Assembly: GCF_021730395.1 (NCBI RefSeq)
Contig: NC_069368.1
Location: forward strand, 13,534,001-13,598,000
DNA: 64,000 bases
Direction: 5' to 3'
Origin: Mercenaria mercenaria
Taxonomy: Eukaryota; Mollusca; Bivalvia; Venerida; Veneridae
In this document: piece after piece, positions 57,168 through 64,000 of the stretch
Numbering within the stretch: position 1 is the stretch's first letter
Layout of the letters: each line of letters starts with the position of its first letter
Made by a program: the position numbers and the translations under genes
Notes under the pieces: model-generated
Seen by the model: only the letters and a program-made list of their open reading frames with translations
Told to the model about the DNA's origin: nothing
Database searches by the model: none

Positions 57168-58596
57168 GATTACCTTACGCAAAGGACATATTGTGACAGG
57201 TACCGTACATACTTTGAAGTGCGTATACAGGTTATATTCCAGTTGAATAATTATTGGAATTCATCTGTTTAATAGTAATAAATTCCAACATTTAATCGGT
57301 AAATAACATTCAGCAAAAAATAAACGGAATTTATTTGTTTTGATGAATATGGAATATCACATCGGGAACTGATACAATTTTAACATTTTACCCGCGCTAC
57401 GTGCTCGTTTATTAAAAATATTTAATTGCATCACCTCTCGATGAGATATATTCCATATCCACTCTAAATAAATATCGTCAACAAATTACATTTTAAGAAT
57501 AATCCTAACTATGATGAACGCGTAGCATCAGTTCATTGCAGCATCATACAGAACGTCAGTTACAATTACTTTTACACTGTCACCACAAAGCATTTTCATC
57601 AAAATTTTGATTTTTGTTTGTGTTTTTGTTTTTTATACTGTTGATGCACTAATAAAAGTGAATTTTTGAAACTTTGATGATAAAAATAAATCTTTTTTTC
57701 CCACAAAATCACATGATATTTCTATCGTCACGTGATAATTTAACATGTGATTTTAAATCCAATCAAATCGCTGTGAGGAGTTTACGTCCCATCGTTTGTT
57801 AGTAATTTACCACATGCGCTGCCCTAATACTTTATCGCAGAATAGTATATATGTGGTTGCCTTAAGTATTTATATATATATGTGACGGGTCGTGTTAGAA
57901 TATTAATGAAATGTTTAAAACTGGTACTATGTGATGCAATTAACGATGAAAAAGGCGTCAGTCAGGTCATTTAATGGATTAAAGATAAATTTTTAGACCG
58001 TAGGTGTCACATTTTAACGGTAAATGACCTCTTTGAAAATAAAAGTAATGTTGGGTAAGTAATACTTAGTTCTGTTGACTTAGTCACAAACTGAATTTTG
58101 ATCGTTTCTTGTGTTTTTATTGACCTGAACTCCTCCGCTTAGTATTGGTCTTAATCGGCCAGAATGTCTCAGAATGCACCACAGACACTCTAATTTTTCA
58201 AAATTTTCTGGGGGAGGGCCAGACCCCGCGTCCAAACTCGCACCTTCGGCGCTCGATCTATCGGGCCTGCAACTTAAAAATAGCAAGCTACGCCCCTGAT
58301 TATATATTTAACTCCAAGCAACGGTATAGTTACGTAAATGCTACTTACATGGTATGCAGGAAGATTTTTCTCCAGAAGCGGAAGCGTTTATGTATGGTAA
58401 GTTTGTTTTGTAATTTTTCAAACATGGCGGTTGCTCACGTCATATATTACGTCACCAAAATGTCATTTTATGTGGAGAACAAATCTAAATAACACGTGTT
58501 CGAGATTACCCGACGTCTGACATGACCCGAAATGACTCTACTTGTTTATTAATTATTAAATAATGATATTGATTTTCTTCTTTACTTTCAGTACTG

Positions 58597-58692
58597 AGTT
58601 ATAATAAGTCGCCATATGACCTAAAATGTGTCGGTGCGACGTTAAACCAAACAAAAAAACAAAAACAAAAAAAGACAAAAAAAAAAAAAAGA
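58597..58692 (+). mobile_element. SINE family 1, 3' end only
   Basis: AAGTCGCCATATGACCTAAA and TGTGTCGGTGCGACGTTAAA match the end of the family and are followed by an A-rich tail of about 45 bases. It lies 60 bases outside the right end of the pogo-type element and is strongly 5'-truncated. Confidence 0.8.
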
Positions 58693-59040
58693 AAATGCTT
58701 TCTGTTGGTTACAGCAATGTATTTTATGTTTTCCAACGATAGTTAAATATTGGACTATACGAGTAAATTGATTGTGTATATCAATCATCTTCCTCATGCA
58801 GTCCAGTATCAAATAAGCTGTCCAGTATTCAAAAGATATTGACCTCCACGTGGAAAGCACAAAACAGTCTAATGATTACGATACTGCGATAAGATAGGAG
58901 TGATGTCATGACAATGGCGTAGTTACAGTCTTGCATACAAAAACAATTACAAGCGAATTAAAATCGAATGAAAAAATATGATTAATTTTTTTTTTGCACA
59001 CCGCACTGGCGTTATCGGTGATTTTACCAATGCCAGTGTA

Positions 59041-59298
59041 ACATTAAATTCTGACCCCGTTGAAAATAGACCTCATGGGTCCATTTTCAACGTTAAGAAT
59101 TGACACCGTCAACATTTCAACATTAAATTTTGATAAAAAGGTCCTTCTACAACGTTAAGAATTGACCCCGCCAATTTTTCAACATTAAATTTTGATCAAA
59201 ATGTCCTTTTTCAACGTTAAAACCTGACCCCGCCAACATTTCGACATAAAATTTTGATCAGTGGGATCAATTTTCAACGGGGTCAATATTTAATGATA
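59041..59298. mobile_element. Small TIR element with ~62-bp internal repeats
   Basis: The left end ACATTAAATTCTGACCCCGT is complementary to the right end (ACGGGGTCAATATTTAATGA). Inside, units of about 62 bases recur three times (ATTGACCCCGCCAATTTTTC, AACATTAAATTTTGATCAAA). It has no coding potential. A poly-C run (59311-59325) follows. Confidence 0.6.
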
Positions 59299-59400
59299 CA
59301 CCTATCTGCCCCCCCCCCCCCCCCACCCCAGTCCATTCTGCAAAAAAAAAAAAATTCATCTTTTTTTTATGAAATTTGTATTTTCTATTCATTACTGAAT

Positions 59401-59655
59401 TAGCCTCCGTGGCAGAGTGGTTAAGGTCGCTGACTTCAAATCACATCGATGTGGGTTCGAATCTCACTCGGGGCGTTGAATTCTTCATGTGAGGAAGCCA
59501 TCCAGCTGGCTTACGGAAGGTCGGTGGTTCTACCCAGGTGCCCGCTTGTGATGAAATAATGCACGAAGGGGCACCTGGGGTCTTCCTCCACCATTGAAGC
59601 TGGAAAGTCGCCATATGACCTATCATGTGTCGGTGCAACGTTAAATCCAACAAAA
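59401..59655 (+). mobile_element. SINE family 1, best-preserved copy
   Basis: The head TAGCCTCCGTGGCAGAGTGG, TTAAGGTCGCTGACTT (box A) and GTGGGTTCGAATCTCAC (box B) is a type II (Ser/Leu-like) tRNA derivative. The body includes GAGGAAGCCATCCAGCTGGC and CTTCCTCCACCATTGAAGCT, and the tail is GTGCAACGTTAAATCCAACA. This copy defines the family limits for the other eight occurrences in the window. Confidence 0.9.
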
Positions 59656-59989
59656 ATGACTTTGGTAAAACTTATCGGAACGGTCTTTTGTGTTTTTTTA
59701 CTGAGTATATTCTTTTAGTACAAGAACGAATCTTTAAGATAATTTGTCCGAAGTGTATCCACCATTTGTGCAAGGAATAAATAATAAGGTTAGCTCAGGG
59801 TCACCATTTTCGACCCAGCAAAAGAACACAAATATTGACCCTTTGCAGGCAATTATGCAAAAATTAGAGCATACTTGGACAGCTTGGTAAAACTCAATTA
59901 ATAGTGAGTGATCTAACGGTACGAATCGATCAAATAATGTGAAATCTAGCGTATTATTTGTGATCAGTACGGAACACTTTCACAATGCA

Positions 59990-60740
59990 CTGACAGTAAT
60001 AAAAAGAGTGTACAGACAGTAGAAAAAGAGGTGAAATAGTTACAGTCTGAGAACTCGGGGCTGAAATCAGCGAGTGAATCCATGGCCGAGTGAATTATTG
60101 GCCTCAAATGTAGGTCGACGAGGGACAATCTTTTATTTTTCGGCATCCCAGAGGGACCTCTGGCGGGGTACACGATTACATATAGAACTAACTCGGAAGA
60201 AACATGCATGTCAGCATCTGACAGAGGCAATGCTCCAGACACTCCTTAGACCCCACTAGTGCCAACTAAAAGATACCCCAACAGTTGCGGAAAGTACTGA
60301 TATAATTATTGCGACGGATGCCTGTGTTGCGAAATTAAACAAGTGTTAAATATAAAAAATCCCAGAAACTTCACTAAATATTGGCAGAGCACATAGAGTA
60401 GGTGCACAAAACTCAAATAAAATCCGCCCTAACGTTGTTAAATTTAATAAAGAATCAAAATTGGCCGTGAAAAAAAAACGCATTAAAGAGCATCAATTTA
60501 TATCCTACACCGTACAATGTGAGTGAACAGTTTCCTCCCGAAATTCAGCAACGCAGAAGTGAATTGATTCCCAAGATGTTGGAAGAGCGTAAAGCAGAAA
60601 AGAAGGCTAGTAGTCGGGGACAAACTCTTCATTAATAATGTATTGTATTGTAAAAACCTGACACCACAAGAACCGATACCAGTTATGAATGTTTTATCCT
60701 GGAACATCGAAGGACTATCCACCACGATGGAGACATTTTC
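59990..60740 (+). mobile_element. LINE ORF1 and endonuclease-start fragment (fossil)
   Basis: The frames give SVQTVEKEVK, then CRSTRDNLLFFGIPEG (the RNA-binding-like block of LINE ORF1), later RAHRVGAQNSNKIRPNVVKF and NVSEQFPPEIQQRRSELIPK, and finally PVMNVLSWNIEGLSTTMETF. The last phrase is the start of an apurinic-type endonuclease domain ('vlsWNieGls'). Text is spread over several frames, so this is a decayed 5' part of a LINE with no reverse transcriptase attached. Confidence 0.7.
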
Positions 60741-61596
60741 ACGGGTATGAAACGTTGCCTGCGGCACAAAATGTGCCGCACTGAAATGAAGGCATCGCGC
60801 TTCCGACGGCGCAGGCATTGCGCAGGATGTTTACAAAAATAAGGAGCACGGTGTGTAAAATTGAATGTTTTTGGTTATTGTCTTTTTACAGTAAAAACTT
60901 TTTAGAAATCGGGGGAATGCAGCGGGATGTAGCTGTATCTTGCCGACAAATCAATGCCCAGTTTGTGAAGAAATATGTAATATTGTTATTTTCCGCGTGT
61001 TTTTCATCGGATACTGTAACGTGAAAATTACAAAAGCAGTGAATATTCCGAGTCATTTCACCTCCTACTGAATTAGAAATGACGTGTTTCTGTAGTATAT
61101 TATATAAAGACATGATATCTGATCGATCCAGAAAAAATACATGTCAAGGAAAAGGCATATCCCCTCGTTCTGCCTACTTTTCAGTCCGGTGCCGCAGACA
61201 TCTCGATGGTGCCGCAGGCATCGTGGGGGGCGCAGTCATCTTGAAAACTATTGTCGTCAGTAGTACGTGTAATTTCGACCCTCTAACATTTATTAAAGTA
61301 CAAAAAAATGATCATCAACAATGTTTTTCCTCCAGTTATTATGTAAGACAAATCTTCTCAATCCGAAATTTGTAATATTAATAGCTATTTTAAGAAGTTT
61401 GCAATATTTTTTACCCGCTGCGTGCGTGCGTTAGTGTGTGTGAGTGGCTGAGTGAGTGAATAATGAATTTGTGCGTGATTGTATGGATGGATGAATGAGC
61501 AAGTTAGTAGACTTGTATTTATAGAAATGCCTCTTATGACTTTGATTCCTGTATTTACATTTATGTAGGTAAAAGTAAAATATTCAAACTTAACAC
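60741..61596. other. Spacer before the second receptor segment
   Basis: No gene is recognised. CATTGCGCAGG/GCCGCAGGCATCG phrases recur at 60775-60830 and 61190-61240. A GTGCGTGCGTTAGTGTGTG simple stretch lies at 61423-61445. Confidence 0.35.
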
Positions 61597-61608
61597 AACA
61601 TCTACACT

Positions 61609-61614
61609 TTTATT
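61609..61614 (-). terminator. Polyadenylation signal AATAAA of the right GPCR
   Basis: On the minus strand ACTTAAATGTTCAATAAAAG lies about 295 bases after the stop codon. At the homologous place in the left copy (6353-6358) the hexamer is ATCAAA, which is not a usual signal. Confidence 0.55.
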
Positions 61615-61907
61615 GAACATTTAAGTGTTAACACGTTTCCGACGGCCATATTGGCGACCATCTTGATTTTGATGTATTTTCCTCCTAGTTGGCCGATGAA
61701 AAAATATTCACAGGTAAAGATTCTCGCCCCATATTTTAGTATATAACTAAAGTTAGCTCGTGCTTTTCATAGTCTACCGAAACCGGACTGTGCATGTGTT
61801 TTTGTATACCTTACTTTGCTTATGTACTACGTATTCGGTGATCAATCCCCTTTTCATTAGATGTACTTTCTTTTAGAGATGATGCCTTAGACTTACGTAG
61901 ATTTCTT

Positions 61908-63107
61908 TCAAAAATAATTTTCTGTTTCTCTTCTGGCTAGACCAGGACTTCCAGGTACTGAAGGCTCACTGAGTCTGGTCGTTCGCATTGTGAAATCCGA
62001 GAGTACGGATGATCCTGCACGTGCAAGAACACATTTACATGTTAAGATTTTCCATAGCTCACTCCTAAACATCTGTCCACCGATACAATAAAGCAGACAG
62101 TTTACAGCATGGCTAACGTATAAACAAAACATTGTAACTGTAGACAAAAGTTGATATATTGCAGTGTCTCGTAAGTCGACAACTTCAAAATATTGTTTGA
62201 TACCAATCAAAATAACGGATGGTGTAGAGAGAAATAGAAAGGTGAAGGTCACCATCAAAAGCGTAGCAGTAAGTTGAAGTTGCCTCCCTTGATTTGAGCT
62301 TCTGGTTCTCGGCTTGCCAATCTGTAGTTTCGCCCTTCGCTTTATGGATCTCCGATGGATAATTATGATAAGCACGTTGAATATCAGCAACAACAAGAAA
62401 GGCAAAAATAAGTAGACAGTAATATCTATCCATGGCCAAATATTTTTATGGAAGTGTTCAAAGACTTCCAAATAAGTGCAAAGCTTTATTTCATTAAGAT
62501 AAAGGGTCCAGAAAAAATGTGAGTTTACCACTATCGTAACTACGATAAGTGCTAGAACAGTTATTCTAGCACGTGCGATTGATGTTATTTTGAACGCTTG
62601 TAAAGGAAACAGAACCACCAGGAACCTTTCAACAGTCGTTATTACCAAGAGCCAGACTGATGTATGAAAAAATGTGTAAGAGAAGAAAAAACTAATTTTG
62701 CACGCGGCACTACTTCTTAACCAAATGACATCTTGCCCTTGAATATATTCCAGCCACTGCAACAGGCAAGAAAAATTTAACACAAGTGTATCAAAAATGG
62801 CCACCATTGACATATAAAAGCAAGTTGTTCGTCGTCGCATATTTTCTCTAAGCATGACTACAAGTGATAAAATATTACCAATCGTTCCTAGAATTATTAA
62901 TACTGGGAACCCATAGAGACCAAGATTGTACGCCGTGTTGTATTCCCAGTATACACTGAGAATGTCATCAATTGGTGGCGAAATGTCCGATGTAGTAGTA
63001 GTAGTCGACAGTGTAGTTCTATTAGCTATTGACGAAGAGAGATTATTTCTAAATGTTACGTTTTCCGTTGTAAAATTTTCAAAAAGCGTTGTGCCGGATG
63101 TATTCAT
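61908..63107 (-). CDS. Class A (rhodopsin-like) GPCR, probable neuropeptide receptor, paralogue 2
   Basis: This is a 399-residue plasma-membrane receptor, closely similar to the product at 4851-6062 over all seven helices; the ligand is unknown. The N-terminus (MNTSGTTLFENF...) is longer than in paralogue 1 and rich in N-glycosylation sites (NTSG, NFTT, NVTF, NRTT). DRY is ERF, NPxxY is NCLLY, and the helix 3 (AACKISFF) and loop 2 (LCTYLEVF) cysteines are present. Differences cluster in the N-terminus, extracellular loop 2 (NEIKLCTYLEVF versus DERQRCNYLEDF) and loop 3, where ligands bind, while the cytosolic face is conserved. The coding region has no intron. A TTTTCAG acceptor about 90 bases upstream is shared with the paralogue. 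Confidence 0.9.
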   Translation of the reverse strand: MNTSGTTLFENFTTENVTFRNNLSSSIANRTTLSTTTTTSDISPPIDDILSVYWEYNTAYNLGLYGFPVLIILGTIGNILSLVVMLRENMRRRTTCFYMSMVAIFDTLVLNFSCLLQWLEYIQGQDVIWLRSSAACKISFFFSYTFFHTSVWLLVITTVERFLVVLFPLQAFKITSIARARITVLALIVVTIVVNSHFFWTLYLNEIKLCTYLEVFEHFHKNIWPWIDITVYLFLPFLLLLIFNVLIIIIHRRSIKRRAKLQIGKPRTRSSNQGRQLQLTATLLMVTFTFLFLSTPSVILIGIKQYFEVVDLRDTAIYQLLSTVTMFCLYVSHAVNCLLYCIGGQMFRSELWKILTCKCVLARAGSSVLSDFTMRTTRLSEPSVPGSPGLARRETENYF

Positions 63108-63487
63108 TTTGAATGTTGTAAATCGTTCACATCGGGCTTTATCAAATTCTTTTATATCACTAAAAAATCAGTCTGTCAAGTGTATCAGTCTGAAAATAGA
63201 AAAAAAATCTTTCAATATGTTAAATTTACATTACATGTATTTCTTAAGGTCCGTTTCAAAATTTAACCCCATTGTAATTTGCCTATTATTTTCTCGCATA
63301 CCTCTCTATGACTCACAGATTTCAGAAAAATATATATATGTGTTTAATCATTACGTTGTTTATACCGTCAACAACGTTTTACCAGTTCTGTTTTCAGTTA
63401 TCCTTATACCGCATAATATTAACCTTTCCTTCGAAGACTGACTTTGCTCTTCTAAATTTACTATACTAGCATCAAATCGCGCTTACA

Positions 63488-63655
63488 TATGGCAGTGGTT
63501 TAGGTCACTGGCTTCGAATAACTTGCACCTCAACGATGTGGGCTCGAAACGTCGCTAGGGGTAGAAAATTATCCATGTGCCAGCTCACGGAAGTTCCGCC
63601 CATTATTAGAAGCACAAGGGGTCTTCTTCCTCGTAGTAGGTGTGACGTAGAAGTG
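63488..63655 (+). mobile_element. SINE family 1, diverged copy shared with the left duplicate
   Basis: The head (GGCAGTGGTTTAGGTCACTG) and the body (CGAATAACTTGCACCTCAAC, GGGGTCTTCTTCCTC) are recognisable but have lost pieces. It has the same position and relative orientation as the SINE at 4160-4418. Confidence 0.75.
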
Positions 63656-63690
63656 TTAACTCGTAGTCAACTAGTTATAAAACATCATTC

Positions 63691-64000
63691 CAATACTTTC
63701 CAGTGTTAGAAAATGCTGTCAAAGGCAGATAAATATAGACTTTTTGAGCTTTAAGGTTGAGGAGTATATCACCAAAACACAGATTTTTTTTTATAAACGA
63801 ACAACGTCGTTACCAATATTTTACCTTACCATTACATGTTCTGCCGTACTGTCCCGTACTTAAAATATTCTGAAAAAGTTGTTCCCCCATTGAAAATGAA
63901 TGCAATTTGTAGAGAAATAAAAATAAACAATTGCTGAAAACTGTGTTCCACCTTGTTATGTGAAATTTCAACACTCGCACGCTATTGCAAATGCATCAAA
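63691..64000. other. Window end, nothing recognised
   Basis: This is AT-rich sequence beyond the limit of the GPCR duplication. No open frame or repeat was identified. Confidence 0.4.

Larger units (their letters stand above)
53359..58298 (+). mobile_element. hAT transposon, ~4.9 kb, nested in the pogo-type element
   Basis: The ends are CAGTGGCGTAGCTTCT and its imperfect complement AGCAAGCTACGCCCCTG, the CAG(G/T)GGCGTAGC terminus typical of hAT elements of the ZMYM1/DUF4371 type. The right subterminal text (GGGGGAGGGCCAGACCCCGC, AAAATTTTGAAAAATTAGAG on the minus strand) is also familiar from that group. ATTAT adjoins both ends, but a perfect 8-bp duplication is not present (TTCATTAT versus ATTATATA). 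It carries a four-exon transposase gene that is entirely open. A 20-bp perfect palindrome, CTGCAGGCCCGGGCCTGCAG, lies near the left end (53384-53403). Confidence 0.82.
49789..58538 (-). mobile_element. Pogo/Tigger-type transposon, 8.75 kb including a nested hAT
   Basis: The terminal inverted repeats are GAGTCATTTCGGGTCAT at the left and its exact complement at the right end (58522-58538). TA flanks both ends (49787-49788, 58539-58540), as expected for the Tc1/mariner-pogo group. The transposase is on the minus strand at 50979-52998. Without the hAT insert (53359-58298) the element is about 3.8 kb. Copies of a CGGGTNANCTCG motif near both ends are candidate transposase sites. The transposase is decayed, so this copy is not autonomous. 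Confidence 0.88.
61597..63690 (-). repeat. Duplicated segment, right copy (GPCR plus flanks), inverted
   Basis: It is homologous to 4090-6366 in opposite orientation, including 3' flank phrases (GGTTTCGGTAGACTATGAAA, AAATACATCAA) and the upstream SINE. The right copy retains the longer N-terminus and the polyadenylation hexamer and so probably resembles the ancestor more closely. Confidence 0.8.

Noticed and set aside
59311-59345. Poly-C/poly-A run as a regulatory element
   Set aside because: A simple homopolymer next to a small TIR element. Nothing suggests function.
59401-59475. Functional tRNA gene at the heads of SINEs (also 43050-43121, 46640-46712)
   Set aside because: Box A and B are present, but each continues into a repeated body found elsewhere in the window, so these are SINE heads.

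Overview
The window looks like animal nuclear DNA, most likely from a bivalve mollusc. The base composition is AT-rich, genes have introns, several tRNA-headed SINE families are present, and there are palindromic MITEs and ~145-160 bp core-repeat elements of the type described from bivalves ('pearl'-like). The taxon is an inference from repeat style, not from a diagnostic gene.

Only two host genes are convincing. They are paralogous class A (rhodopsin-like) GPCRs with intact single-exon coding regions, at 4851-6062 (+) and 61908-63107 (-), close to the two ends of the window and pointing at each other. They lie in a duplicated, inverted segment of about 2.1-2.3 kb that also includes 5' and 3' flanks and an old SINE upstream of the gene. 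The left copy has lost its ancestral start context (a stop at codon 12) but has gained a new ATG two codons later.

The ~55 kb between the receptors is almost wholly repeats. From left to right: a palindromic MITE (3.1 kb); inverted pieces of a LINE (6.7-7.0 kb); SINEs; a pearl-like element with 97-bp and 145/290-bp tandem arrays (11.4-14.1 kb); a 3.2-kb inverted repeat (14.1-17.3 kb); a cluster of 5'-truncated copies of one reverse-transcriptase element (17.4-21.5 kb); a PIF/Harbinger relic (23-24.2 kb) inside a decayed unknown gene that carries a 34-unit 60-bp minisatellite (25.1-27.15 kb) and a PHD-like tail; two copies of an element with CAAGAGGG/GAGCTAA ends (28.2-29.4 and 32.8-34.4 kb), the second with a clean empty-site comparison; LINE and RT fossils (31.7-35.6 kb); a TA-flanked Tigger-like MITE (35.8-36.7 kb); a foldback (36.9-40.2 kb) with a hAT-type MITE in its loop; further ~145-bp arrays (41.1-43.2 and 45.3-45.8 kb); and a second hAT-type MITE (47.3-48.2 kb).

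The right part (49.8-58.5 kb) is a nested pair of DNA transposons. The outer one is a pogo/Tigger-type element with TA target duplication, whose transposase ends in a PHD finger and is decayed. The inner one is a hAT element whose four-exon transposase gene (ZMYM1/DUF4371 type) is fully open with consistent splice phases, so it may be young or recently active. A dead LINE ORF1/endonuclease piece (60 kb) precedes the second receptor.
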